A DNA stretch of 64,000 nucleotides from Streptomyces liliiviolaceus (lineage in GTDB: Bacteria; Actinomycetota; Actinomycetes; Streptomycetales; Streptomycetaceae): positions 2,542,001-2,606,000 of the forward strand of contig NZ_JAGPYQ010000001.1 in NCBI RefSeq assembly GCF_018070025.1. Direction: 5' to 3'. The notes under the pieces are model-generated. The model did not search any database and had not been told where the DNA came from. It worked only from the letters and a program-made list of their open reading frames with translations. Shown piece by piece: positions 52,212-60,348 of this stretch. Made by a program: the position numbers and the translations under genes. Within the stretch, counting starts at the first letter, position 1. Each line of letters starts with the position of its first letter.

Positions 52212-53236
52212 TGGGTCTTCCTCAGCCGTCGGGTGATCAGCAGGTTGATCGCGGCGACGATCAGCAGGATCAGGAACATCGTCCAGGCGATCGCGGACGC
52301 CTTGCCGAGGTTGCCGATGATCCAGCCCTGGTCGTACATGTACAGGCCGAGCGTCTGGTACTGGTGCTCGGAGCCGCCCTTGGAACCGCTGACCCCGCCG
52401 AACAGGAGCGGTTCGCCGAACAGCTGCGTCGCGCCGATCGTGGAGACGACCACGGTGAACAGGATGGTGGGCCGCAGCATCGGGATCGTCACATGGCGGA
52501 ACTGCTGCCAGCGTCCCGCGCCGTCCAGGGCCGCCGACTCGTACAGGTCGGAGGGGATCGCCTGCATCGCGGCGAGGTAGATCAGCGCGTTGTAGCCGGT
52601 CCACCGCCAGATCACGATCGAGGAGACGGCGAACTGCGAACCCCAGGTGGACTCACGCCAGTTGATCGCGTCCACCCCGACGAAGTGCAGCAGCCAGTTG
52701 ATCATGCCGCCGTCCCACGAGTAGAGCAGGACGAACACCAGGGTCGCGGCCGCCACCGAGGTGGCGTACGGGGTGAGCATCACGACCCGCCACAGGGTCG
52801 AGCCCCGCAGCTTGTAGTTCAGCAGATGCGCGATGCCGATCGCCATGAGCAGCTGCGGCACGGTCGAGATCACACCGATGGTGAAGGTGTTCTGCAGCGC
52901 TCCCCAGAAGAAGTCCGAGGACATCAGGTTCTTGTAGTTGTCCAGGCCGACCCAGGTCTGCTGGTCCAGGTTGGACAGCTGCACGTTGTGCAGCGAGTAC
53001 CAGGCCGTGTACAGCAGCGGGATGAGCCCGAAGGCACCGAAGAAGATGAAGAAGGGGGCGACGAACGCGTACGGCGACGCCTTCATGTCCCAGCGGTACA
53101 GCCGGCTGCGCCACGAGCCGGGGCCCGGGGGCGGTGTACCGCGACCGTGAGCACGGCGCGCCGCGCCCGGCTGGGAGCCGGGCGCGGCGTCGGCGCTCGG
53201 CGCGGTTCGCGCGAGAGCCTGCTTGGAGCTGGTCAC
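52208..53236 (-). CDS. cebF: Cellobiose ABC transporter permease CebF
   Basis: A 342-residue permease of the MalF type with six membrane helices and the EAA motif DLYESAALDGAGRWQQFRHV. The N-terminal 55 residues are a Pro/Ala/Arg-rich cytosolic tail. The GTG at 53236 overlaps the cebE stop (GTGA), so binding protein and permeases are coupled. Confidence 0.92.
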   Translation of the reverse strand: MTSSKQALARTAPSADAAPGSQPGAARRAHGRGTPPPGPGSWRSRLYRWDMKASPYAFVAPFFIFFGAFGLIPLLYTAWYSLHNVQLSNLDQQTWVGLDNYKNLMSSDFFWGALQNTFTIGVISTVPQLLMAIGIAHLLNYKLRGSTLWRVVMLTPYATSVAAATLVFVLLYSWDGGMINWLLHFVGVDAINWRESTWGSQFAVSSIVIWRWTGYNALIYLAAMQAIPSDLYESAALDGAGRWQQFRHVTIPMLRPTILFTVVVSTIGATQLFGEPLLFGGVSGSKGGSEHQYQTLGLYMYDQGWIIGNLGKASAIAWTMFLILLIVAAINLLITRRLRKTQ

Positions 53237-54555
53237 TGGCCGAGCACGTCCTTGATCTCCTTGGTGGCCGCGTCCCAGCCCTGGTCGGGCGTCTTGCCCT
53301 TCTGCTCGACCTGGAGGATGCCGATGTCGGAGATGGCGGTGTTGATCGGCTGGTCCTTGACGCCGAAGATCTGCGTCGGGATGGTCTTCGCCGAGTCGGA
53401 GAAGATCTGCGTGATCGGCGCGTCCGAGAAGAACGTCGTGGTGGCGGCCTGCGGCTTCAGGCTCGCGTACGCCGACGGGGTGGACGGGAAGCTCGCCTGC
53501 TTGCCGAAGACCTTCGCCTGCTGCTCGGGGGCGGTCAGCCACTTCGCCAGCTTGATGGCCTCCTTCTGGTGCTTGCCCGCCGTGGGCACACCGATGAACG
53601 AGCCGCCCCAGTTGGCCGCGGTGGGCGCCGCCGCCACGTCCCACTTGCCCTTGCCGGCGTCACCGGACTTCTCCTGGATGTAGCCCAGCATCCACGCGGG
53701 GCAGGCCACCGTCGCGAAGCCGCCGTTGGCGAAGGCCTGGTCCCACGGCTTGTCGAACTGCTTCAGCTTCGCCGACATGTTGCTGGTGGCCACCTCCATC
53801 GAGGCGTCCCAGGCCTTCTCGACCCCGGCGGACTTGTCCCAGATGACGTTGCCGTCCTTGTCGTAGTACCGCTCGCTCTCGCCACCGAGCGCCGCGTTGT
53901 AGACCGAGGCGGCGGAGTCCACGAACTTGGTGCCCTTGGGCGCCTTCTTCATGTAGTCCTTGCCGACGTCGACGTACTTCGACCAGTCGCCCTTCCACTG
54001 CTCGGCGAGCTTGACACGGTCCGTCTCCAGGCCCGCCGCCTTGAAGAGGTCCTTGCGGTAGCAGACCGCCATCGGGCCGATGTCGGTGCCGAGCCCGATG
54101 GTCTTGCCGTCCTTGGTGGTGGCCTGGGCCGTCTTCCAGTCCAGCCACTGGGACTTGTCGACGTCCTTGCCGAGGTCGACGAACTTGTCGCCCTGCGTCT
54201 GGACGGCCTCGGCGACGTTGCCGACCTCGATCGCCTGGATGTCGTCGGTACCGGAACCGGCCTGCAGACGGGTGAGCGTCTTGGGCCAGTACACGTCCGT
54301 ACGAGTGGTGACGTTCTCCTTGATCGTGATGTCGGGGTTCTGCTTCATGTACTCGTCGTAGAGGCCGGCCTGCTTGTAGCCGAAGACCCCGAAAGTGCCG
54401 ATGGTCAGCGTGGTCTTGCCACCGCCGCTGCCGCCGTCCGAGTCCGACGACCCGTCGTCCGAGTCCTCGGCGCAGCCGGCGAGCAGCCCCGTCGTCAGCG
54501 CGGCCACGGCCGCGAGGGCCATCAGCCTGCGGGACCCGCGGGTACTCGTGCGCAT
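53233..54555 (-). CDS. cebE: Cellobiose/cellotriose-binding lipoprotein CebE
   Basis: A 440-residue extracellular solute-binding lipoprotein (SBP_bac_1 family). Leader with lipobox LLAGC (Cys28), then an Asp/Ser/Gly-rich spacer. It has the sugar-binding protein pattern PKTLTRLQAGSGTDDIQAIEVGN and late Trp/Tyr residues. It captures cello-oligosaccharides for CebFG. The ATG at 54555 has AGGAGGA upstream. A perfect CebR box sits 113 bp upstream of the start. Confidence 0.93.
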   Translation of the reverse strand: MRTSTRGSRRLMALAAVAALTTGLLAGCAEDSDDGSSDSDGGSGGGKTTLTIGTFGVFGYKQAGLYDEYMKQNPDITIKENVTTRTDVYWPKTLTRLQAGSGTDDIQAIEVGNVAEAVQTQGDKFVDLGKDVDKSQWLDWKTAQATTKDGKTIGLGTDIGPMAVCYRKDLFKAAGLETDRVKLAEQWKGDWSKYVDVGKDYMKKAPKGTKFVDSAASVYNAALGGESERYYDKDGNVIWDKSAGVEKAWDASMEVATSNMSAKLKQFDKPWDQAFANGGFATVACPAWMLGYIQEKSGDAGKGKWDVAAAPTAANWGGSFIGVPTAGKHQKEAIKLAKWLTAPEQQAKVFGKQASFPSTPSAYASLKPQAATTTFFSDAPITQIFSDSAKTIPTQIFGVKDQPINTAISDIGILQVEQKGKTPDQGWDAATKEIKDVLGQ

Positions 54556-54667
54556 TGCGTCCTCCTGTTGCCTGACGTGCCGACCCCCCGGCCAACTGCG
54601 TTGTTGGGCCCGTTAGTTCATGCTGCGGCTCGGGCGGGGAACGTGCGGGATGTGTATGTGTCAGGTA

Positions 54668-54687
54668 CTGTGGGAGCGCTCCCACAG
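54668..54687. promoter_or_regulatory. CebR operator upstream of cebE
   Basis: CTGTGGGAGCGCTCCCACAG is a perfect 20-bp palindrome containing the exact CebR consensus TGGGAGCGCTCCCA (54671-54684). CebR represses cebEFG-bglC until cellobiose or cellotriose binds. Confidence 0.93.
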
Positions 54688-54766
54688 GTGATGTGTTGAA
54701 GGTTCGTCGCTCGGCGCGGGGGTGTCAAGGGAGAGGACGCAGAGACGTGTCTTCAGTTATCGGGCT

Positions 54767-54776
54767 GTTAGCTAAC
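54767..54776. promoter_or_regulatory. Second palindrome between cebE and cebR
   Basis: GTTAGCTAAC is an AT-containing 10-bp palindrome in the leader of cebR; GGCTGTTAG recurs at 54924-54932. It could be an operator or promoter element of cebR, not of CebR type. Confidence 0.25.
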
Positions 54777-54979
54777 GCCGACGGAGACGGCGAGAGTAGG
54801 TCTCCGACGGTTGCGGGACGGCTTCGGGAAGGCTCCGGATCGGCTTCGGAGTGGTCCCGGGGATGCCGGGGGAGGGCGTCCGGAAAGTGGAGGCATGGTC
54901 TCCGCGGGCCCGGCCCCGATCACGGCTGTTAGATTCCAGGCCAAGCGCGGTGTCAACCGTGTCGGACGGGAGGCGGACC

Positions 54980-56035
54980 ATGGCAGTCCACGGAGCGCGG
55001 AGCCGGAGCGGCGGGAGGCCGACCCTCGAAGAGGTCGCCGCGCGCGCCGGGGTGGGCCGCGGCACGGTCTCCCGCGTGATCAACGGCTCGCCGCGCGTCA
55101 GCGACGCCACCCGGGCGGCCGTGGAGGCGGCGGTCGCGGAACTGGGATACGTGCCGAACACCGCGGCCCGGGCCCTCGCCGCCAACCGCACCGACGCGAT
55201 CGCCCTGGTCGTCCCCGAGCCCGAGACCCGCTTCTTCGCCGAGCCGTACTTCTCCGACATGCTGCGGGGTGTGGGCGCGGCGCTCTCCGACACCGAGATG
55301 CAGCTGCTGCTGATCTTCGCGGGCAGCGACCGGGAGCGGGCCCGGCTGGCCCAGTACCTGGCGGCGCACCGGGTGGACGGGGTCCTGCTGGTCTCGGTCC
55401 ACGCGGACGACCCGCTGCCCGACCTGCTGGCCCAGCTGGAGATCCCGGCCGTGATCAGCGGTCGCAGGTCGGCGGACGAGCCGCTGCCGTCCGTGGACTC
55501 GGACAACTTCGGCGGCGGCCGGTTCGCCGTCGAGCACCTGTTGGCCCAGGGCCGCCGCACCATAGCCCACCTGGCCGGACGCCTCGACGTGTTCGGTGCC
55601 CAGCGCCGCGTCGACGGCTACCGTGCCGCGCTGCGCGACGCGGGCCACGAGGTCGACGAACGCCTCATCGTGCCGGGGGACTTCACCGAGGAGGGCGGCC
55701 GTCGCGCGATGACGGAACTGCTCGCCGTCTGCCCGACCCTGGACGCGGTCTTCGCCGGTTCCGACGTGATGGCGGCCGGCGCCCGGCAGGTCCTGCGCGA
55801 GGTGGGGCGCCGCATACCCGACGACGTGGCCCTCGTCGGCTACGACGACTCGGCGATCGCCCGCCACATGGACCCGCCCCTGACGAGTGTGCGCCAGCCG
55901 ATCGAGGACATGGGCCGCGCGATGCTCGGCCTGCTGATGGACGAGATCGCGGACCGCCGCCCGGCGGTCTCCCGGGGCCTGGAGCGACGGCAGCTGGTGC
56001 TTCCCACGGAGCTGGTGGCACGGCATTCGTCGTGA
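54980..56035 (+). CDS. cebR: Cellulose utilisation repressor CebR (LacI family)
   Basis: A 351-residue LacI/GalR regulator. The HTH and hinge (residues 12-66) read TLEEVAARAGVGRGTVSRVINGSPRVSDATR, with a PNTAARALA hinge-helix; the effector domain follows the periplasmic-binding-protein fold and ends with YDDSAIARHMDPPLTSVRQP. It binds the TGGGAGCGCTCCCA box and releases it on cellobiose or cellotriose. The ATG at 54980 has GGGAGG six bases upstream; the frame remains open further upstream but lacks coding features. Divergent from cebE and followed by a perfect terminator. Confidence 0.93.
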   Translation: MAVHGARSRSGGRPTLEEVAARAGVGRGTVSRVINGSPRVSDATRAAVEAAVAELGYVPNTAARALAANRTDAIALVVPEPETRFFAEPYFSDMLRGVGAALSDTEMQLLLIFAGSDRERARLAQYLAAHRVDGVLLVSVHADDPLPDLLAQLEIPAVISGRRSADEPLPSVDSDNFGGGRFAVEHLLAQGRRTIAHLAGRLDVFGAQRRVDGYRAALRDAGHEVDERLIVPGDFTEEGGRRAMTELLAVCPTLDAVFAGSDVMAAGARQVLREVGRRIPDDVALVGYDDSAIARHMDPPLTSVRQPIEDMGRAMLGLLMDEIADRRPAVSRGLERRQLVLPTELVARHSS

Positions 56036-56078
56036 CCCCGCACGGGGGACGGCCGTGACCCCTCGTGGGGGAAAAGCA

Positions 56079-56116
56079 GCAGAGGGCCGGACCGCTTTCG
56101 CGGTCCGGCCCTCTGC
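56079..56116. terminator. Bidirectional terminator between cebR and tRNA-His
   Basis: GCAGAGGGCCGGACCGC and its exact complement form a 17-bp stem with a TTTC-type tetraloop. It ends the cebR message and the tRNA-His transcript from the opposite strand. Confidence 0.9.
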
Positions 56117-56123
56117 TCATCAG

Positions 56124-56197
56124 GGTGAGTGACGGGACTTGAACCCGCGGCATCCTGGACCACAACCAGGTGCTCTACCAGCTGAGCTACACCCACC
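56124..56197 (-). tRNA. tRNA-His (GTG)
   Basis: A tRNA on the minus strand with anticodon loop TTGTGGT (anticodon GTG). The extra 5' G(-1) opposite C73, characteristic of tRNA-His, is present and included in the coordinates. T-arm GGTTCAAGTCC. It lies just upstream of cebR's end and downstream of ornA. Confidence 0.95.
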
Positions 56198-56303
56198 ATG
56201 ACCGGCGATCCTGCGCTTGGTTCACCTGAAGTGGTTCACCGACCGGCCGAGAAAAAGTGTACAGGGTCCGAAGGGGTGCTCGCTCCCGCCTTTTCGGCGG
56301 GGG

Positions 56304-56906
56304 CTACTGCGCGGGCAGGACGTGCTTCGCGGCGATGGAACGGGCCGTGTCCGAGTCCGGTCCGGGCTGCGGGACGAAGATCGCCTCGCGGTAGTAGCGC
56401 AGCTCGGCGATCGACTCGCGGATGTCGGCCAGCGCCCGGTGGTTGCCGTTCTTGTCGGGACTGTTGAAGTACGCCCGGGGGTACCAGCGGCGGGCCAGCT
56501 CCTTCACGGAGGAGACGTCCACGATCCGGTAGTGGAGGTACGCCTCCAGGGTCGCCATGTCCCGCAGCAGGAAGCCGCGGTCCGTGCCCACCGAGTTCCC
56601 GCACAGCGGGGCCTTGCCCGGTTCCTTGACGTGCTCACGGATGTAGGAGAGGACCTCCTCCTCCGCGGCGGCCAGGGTCGTGCCCGCGGCCAGCTCGTCG
56701 AGGAGACCGGAGGACGTGTGCATGGTGCGCACCACCTCCGGCATCGTCTCCAGCGCGGCGTCCGGCGGACGGATCACGATGTCCACCCCCTCGCCGAGCA
56801 CGTTCAGCTCCGAGTCGGTCACCAGCGCGGCCACCTCGATGAGCGCGTCCTCCGACAGCGAGAGACCGGTCATCTCGCAGTCGATCCACACCATGCGATC
56901 GTTCAT
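56304..56906 (-). CDS. ornA: Oligoribonuclease (OrnA)
   Basis: A 200-residue DEDDh 3'-5' exonuclease. Exo I motif [10 protein letters not shown] holds Asp9 and Glu11, Exo II lies around [10 protein letters not shown], and Exo III is NHRALADI with His and Asp. It degrades the last 2-5 nucleotides of RNA and also linear pGpG, the product of c-di-GMP breakdown, so it links to the GGDEF-EAL enzyme of this window. Located directly downstream of adpA as in other Streptomyces; an adpA terminator lies between. ATG at 56906 with AGGGTGA upstream. Confidence 0.95.
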   Translation of the reverse strand: MNDRMVWIDCEMTGLSLSEDALIEVAALVTDSELNVLGEGVDIVIRPPDAALETMPEVVRTMHTSSGLLDELAAGTTLAAAEEEVLSYIREHVKEPGKAPLCGNSVGTDRGFLLRDMATLEAYLHYRIVDVSSVKELARRWYPRAYFNSPDKNGNHRALADIRESIAELRYYREAIFVPQPGPDSDTARSIAAKHVLPAQ

Positions 56907-57008
56907 GGGCTCACCCTACGGCCCGCTCACCCGCCCGGGCAGGCCCGGGACCTCGGCAGTCGTGACCGGCGGGGCGGTGAGGCGGCGGGGCCGGGGGCCG
57001 CGAACGGC

Positions 57009-57042
57009 GCCGGCCCCGGACCGTGAGGGGTCCGGGGCCGGC
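57009..57042. terminator. Terminator between adpA and ornA
   Basis: GCCGGCCCCGGACC and its exact complement (14-bp stem, 6-nt loop) follow the adpA stop by 21 bases on the minus strand. Some read-through into ornA is possible. Confidence 0.8.
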
Positions 57043-57062
57043 TTACGACGTCACCGCGGGAG

Positions 57063-58295
57063 CTAGGGCGCGCTCCGCTGGCCCGGCAGGCTGTGCCGTC
57101 CGGCCGCGTACAGCTCCGCGCCCGGGCGGCCCGCGTCCGCGGAGAGCGACGAGGCGGCCGCGCCGACCGCGTGGGCGGCCGCCGTGCGACGGGTCTGGAA
57201 CGGCACGGGCGACTCCTGCTGGAGCACCGGCGGCGCCGGTGGCGGCGAACCGTCCGGGTCGCTCTGCTTCTCACCCTGCGGGCGGCGCGCCCGGTACGCG
57301 GCGCGGTACGCCGCTGGGGAGGAGCCGAGCTGGCGGCGGAAGTGCCCGCGCAGCGCCACCGGCGAACGGAAGCCGCAGCGGCCCGCGACCTCGTCCACCG
57401 AGTAGTCGGACGTCTCCAGGAGCCGCTGCGCCTGGAGCACCCGCTGCGTGATCAGCCACTGCAGGGGAGCGCTCCCGGTGAGCGAGCGGAACCGGCGGTC
57501 GAACGTACGCCTGCTCATGTACGCGCGTGCCGCCAGCGTCTCCACGTCGAACTGTTCGTGGAGGTGCTCCAGTGCCCAGGCGACGACCTCCGCGAGGGGG
57601 TCGGCGCCGATCTCCTCAGGTAAAGATCGATCGAGATAGCGCTCCTGGCCGCCGCTGCGCCGGGGCGGGACCACCAGACGGCGGGCCAGTGCCCCGGCCG
57701 CCTCGTTCCCGTGGTCCGTCCGCACTATGTGCAGACACAGATCGATCCCCGCCGCGGTGCCCGCCGACGTCAGCACGTCGCCGTCGTCCACGAACAGCTC
57801 GCGGGGATCGACATGCACCGACGGATAGCGCTTGGCCAGCGTCGGTGCGTACATCCAGTGTGTGGTCGCGGGACGGCCGTCCAGCAGTCCGGCCGCGGCG
57901 AGCACGAAGGCGCCGGTGCACAGCCCGACTATGCGGGCGCCCTCCTCGTGTGCCCGGCGCAGCGCGTCGAGCGCCTCCTCCGGTGGCGGTGAGGTGATCG
58001 ACCGCCAGGCGGGCACGACAACGGTGCCCGCGCGGGAGATCGCCTCCAGCCCGTTGGGCGCGGTGAGTTCCAGGCCACCTGTGGTCCGCAGCGGGCCTTC
58101 CTCACCGGCGCACACCAGTAGTCGATACCGCGGCACGCCGGCGTCCTGGCGGTCGATGCCGAACACCGACAGCGGTATGGAACTCTCGAAGATGGGGCCG
58201 CCGCTGAACAGCAGCACCGCGACGATCTCCTTGCGGCGTCGCCCGGATAGTTTCCGGACTGCGGCTTCCGGCGCGGCAGTGGAGTCGTGGCTCAT
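57063..58295 (-). CDS. adpA: AdpA, master regulator of development (AraC/XylS family)
   Basis: A 410-residue pleiotropic activator. The N-terminal GATase1/DJ-1-like domain (residues 20-195, IVGLCTGAFVLAAAGLLDG) dimerises it; the AraC-type double HTH (about residues 235-335, FDVETLAARAYMSRRTFDRRF and VDEVAGRCGFRSPVALRGHFRRQLG) binds DNA. Leu225 in the linker is a TTA codon, which makes translation depend on the developmental bldA tRNA. The C-terminal tail is variable. The sequence is almost identical to S. griseus AdpA through residue 340. ATG at 58295. AdpA controls sporulation, aerial growth and antibiotic genes and is autoregulated. Confidence 0.96.
   Translation of the reverse strand: MSHDSTAAPEAAVRKLSGRRRKEIVAVLLFSGGPIFESSIPLSVFGIDRQDAGVPRYRLLVCAGEEGPLRTTGGLELTAPNGLEAISRAGTVVVPAWRSITSPPPEEALDALRRAHEEGARIVGLCTGAFVLAAAGLLDGRPATTHWMYAPTLAKRYPSVHVDPRELFVDDGDVLTSAGTAAGIDLCLHIVRTDHGNEAAGALARRLVVPPRRSGGQERYLDRSLPEEIGADPLAEVVAWALEHLHEQFDVETLAARAYMSRRTFDRRFRSLTGSAPLQWLITQRVLQAQRLLETSDYSVDEVAGRCGFRSPVALRGHFRRQLGSSPAAYRAAYRARRPQGEKQSDPDGSPPPAPPVLQQESPVPFQTRRTAAAHAVGAAASSLSADAGRPGAELYAAGRHSLPGQRSAP
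57621..57623 (-). other. adpA: TTA leucine codon in adpA (bldA dependence)
   Basis: In RSLPEEIG, Leu225 is read from TTA. TTA is very rare in Streptomyces genes and is decoded only by the bldA tRNA. This position between the two domains is the known conserved one. Confidence 0.95.
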
Positions 58296-58672
58296 CCTGC
58301 TAAGCCCCCCTCGGTGGTCGCGGCTCCTCGGTTGTGTCGCTCCTGCACGTTTCCCCTCGGTCCTGCACGAGTCCCCCGCCGTAAGACGTCAAGATCGAAT
58401 CTACTGTGTCGTGTGGTGCCGAGGTGGCCAGTTCAGCACTCGGCAGATTGTCGACATGGCAACTTGGCGTGAAGCATTCGATCACGAAGCGTTGCACTCG
58501 TGGGCCGCACAGGGAAGTGCGCCTCGTCCCCGTGGCCGGTCCCCGTAGGGTGCGGGCACCCTACGGGACCCTTTCGGTGCAGGTCGAACGGGGGTTGGGG
58601 GGTGGTTCGGCCAAGGGGTACGCCTGGCATGGAAGTTGGCTGAAAAGCAGCGGGCGCGTGCGCACAAACCGG
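58296..58672. other. adpA upstream regulatory region
   Basis: 377 bp without a convincing gene. It holds the adpA promoter and two AdpA-consensus-like sites. No clear -10/-35 pair could be fixed by eye. Confidence 0.6.
58425..58434 (+). promoter_or_regulatory. AdpA-binding consensus site upstream of adpA
   Basis: TGGCCAGTTC fits the AdpA consensus TGGCSNGWWY at all ten positions, 130 bp upstream of the adpA start. A second site with nine of ten matches, TGGCGTGAAG, is at 58465-58474. Autoregulation of adpA is known in S. griseus. Confidence 0.5.
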
Positions 58673-59029
58673 TCAGTCAACCGGCGTATTTCCACCGGCA
58701 TGCTGCCGGCCTCCGCGGTGGTTGCCGTGGCGCTCACCGTCGTCTGCCCCGCCCTGCCGCACATGATGCGGTGTCCGTTCCGCCGCGTGCAGTTGCGCCG
58801 CGCCGCGCTCGGATCGGCGCAGCAGCACCCGGCAGGCGCCCGTCACCGCGGCGAGGCCGAGGGCCGTGCCGGCCGCGCCCGCCGACGAGGTCCCGTACCC
58901 GACGAGGACGACCGGGACCAGGACGCAGCTGAAGGCCGCCCAGCGGACCACGTCCGTGGCGGTGTCCTGTGCGGTGCCCCTGCCTTTGCCGGCGGGAGGG
59001 TGGGGGGCGGTCGTGTGGTGGCCGGGCAC
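58673..59029 (-). CDS. Small membrane protein of unknown function
   Basis: A 118-residue protein with two predicted transmembrane helices (about residues 28-47 and 50-64), a His/Pro-rich N-terminus and a basic, His-rich C-terminal tail (RRSERGAAQLHAAERTPHH). The start is well supported: GGGAGGAG lies eight bases upstream of the GTG. It is transcribed toward adpA. Function is unknown; composition is normal for the region. Confidence 0.7.
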   Translation of the reverse strand: MPGHHTTAPHPPAGKGRGTAQDTATDVVRWAAFSCVLVPVVLVGYGTSSAGAAGTALGLAAVTGACRVLLRRSERGAAQLHAAERTPHHVRQGGADDGERHGNHRGGRQHAGGNTPVD

Positions 59030-59417
59030 GGTGGGCTCCTCCCTGGGGGGTGTGGGGTACCTGGGTTCAACGCTTGTTCGAGCGGGCGGTCACGGGGTGC
59101 GTCCCGTCGGGTGCGGGTCCGGTGGGGGCTGGTCGCGCAGTTCCCCGCGCCCCTGACGGGCGGGGCTGCGCCCTTGCCTCGGGGGGAGGGGCGGCTGAGG
59201 GTGTGCTGTGTAAAACGGCTGTACGGGGCAGCAACCGTTGCGTTATAGGCATTCTCTCGGGCATGCTCCGGGGAACCCTCCCGCGGCGAGAGCGGGATCT
59301 GGGCAGAGGAGGCGTGCCGCCGTACCCTTGGGGGTATGGGGTTGGGAAGATGATTCCCGGACACAGCTCCGCAGCTCCTGTCGGCCCACCCAAGAGGATC
59401 CGAACGCCGAGACACCC
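59030..59417. other. Intergenic region upstream of the stress-protein gene
   Basis: 388 bp between divergent genes. It contains repeat copy 8 and promoters of the small membrane protein and usp genes; no additional gene is credible. Confidence 0.55.
59111..59174. repeat. Dispersed GC-rich intergenic repeat, copy 8
   Basis: GTGGGGGCTGGTCGCGCAG, core GTTCCCCGCGCCCCT, and GCGGGGCTGCGCCC; the inverted half is missing. Confidence 0.8.
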
Positions 59418-59942
59418 ATGGCCGGTCACGAATTCGAACCCGCGGACCGCAAGCGCCCCGTCGCCGATCACACGGCGGCCGAGCCCTTGGCGGCGGAAGA
59501 GACACGCCAGTCCTGCGACCCAGCCTTCAAGCACGGTGTCGTCGTGGGCTTCGACGGCTCGACATCCAGTGAGCGCGCCCTCGCGTACGCGATCGGCATG
59601 GCCAGCCGCTCCGGATCGGGCCTGATCATCGTGCACGTCGCGAACCGGCTGCCCACCACGGTGTGGGCCGGCTGCGAGCCCCCCGTCTTCGTCGACGTGC
59701 CGGACCACCGCACCGAGGTGCTCGGTCTTGAGCTGGCCTGCGCGGAGTATCTGGCCGAGGTCCCGTGGATCCTCGTCGAGCGCGGTGGCGACATCTGCCA
59801 CGAACTCGAAGAGGTGGGGCGGGAGTACGAGGCCGACGCGATCGTGGTGGGGTCGACCCACGGGATCGTCGGGCGCATCTTCGGGTCGGTCGCGGGGCGG
59901 TTGGCCAAGCGGGCGCAGCGGCCCGTGGTCGTCATTCCGTAA
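59418..59942 (+). CDS. Universal stress protein (UspA family)
   Basis: A 174-residue single-domain protein. Residues 40-170 form the UspA fold, beginning VVVGFDGSTSSERAL and ending with the ATP-binding loop GSTHGIVGRIFGSVAGRLAK and PVVVIP. The 38-residue N-terminal extension is charged and unstructured. Proteins of this type bind ATP and assist survival under starvation or oxygen stress. ATG at 59418; the ribosome site is weak. It is monocistronic and ends at a terminator region shared with glmS. Confidence 0.88.
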   Translation: MAGHEFEPADRKRPVADHTAAEPLAAEETRQSCDPAFKHGVVVGFDGSTSSERALAYAIGMASRSGSGLIIVHVANRLPTTVWAGCEPPVFVDVPDHRTEVLGLELACAEYLAEVPWILVERGGDICHELEEVGREYEADAIVVGSTHGIVGRIFGSVAGRLAKRAQRPVVVIP

Positions 59943-60179
59943 CCCGGTCCGTAACTCGGCTTCGCCCCAGGTGACATGCGTCCCGGGGCGTGGCAACCGC
60001 CTTTCGTGGCACGGCAAAACTACTCATGCGTAGATGTGTTTGTGTGCTTGTGAAGGGCATATAGGCAGCAGGTTTGCCGTAGTTGTACGGCGCCGGTGAG
60101 TGTGTACGTGCTGCCGGCCGGAGCGTGACGGTTACCGGTGGTGGGCAGCCAGCCGGGGTTTTGGGCGGCCCCGGCGCGT

Positions 60180-60224
60180 GAACGGACCCCCGCGTGTCTG
60201 GTGGCGACACGTGGGGGTCCGTTC
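60180..60224. terminator. Bidirectional terminator between usp and glmS
   Basis: GAACGGACCCCCGCGTGTC and GACACGTGGGGGTCCGTTC pair over 19 positions with one mismatch and a 7-nt loop. Confidence 0.85.
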
Positions 60225-60240
60225 TGTTGAGCTGCCTCTG

Positions 60241-60338
60241 CGGGCCGGTGGGGGTTGCTCGCGCCGTTCCCCGCGCCCCTAAGGGGCTGCGCCCCCCAAA
60301 GGCGAAAGACTGCGCCGTTCCCCGCGCCCCTTAGGGGG
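60241..60338. repeat. Dispersed GC-rich intergenic repeat, copy 9
   Basis: GGTGGGGGTTGCTCGCGCC plus core, GGGGCTGCGCCCC hairpin, spacer AAAGGCGAAAGACTGCGCC, and a second core; ends ten bases before the glmS stop. Confidence 0.85.
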
Positions 60339-60348
60339 CCGCCGGTGG

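Larger units (their letters stand above)
54556..54979. other. cebE-cebR intergenic region
   Basis: 424 bp between divergent genes. It contains the CebR box, a second palindrome GTTAGCTAAC, and a repeated GGCTGTTAG motif; no further gene is credible. Confidence 0.6.
59943..60348. other. Intergenic region between usp and glmS
   Basis: 406 bp between convergent genes, holding a strong terminator and repeat copy 9. No credible gene; short frames here have atypical codon use. Confidence 0.6.

Noticed and set aside
60100..60282. Small plus-strand frame between usp and glmS
   Set aside because: It spans the terminator and repeat copy 9, has odd Cys/Trp/Arg composition and no ribosome site.
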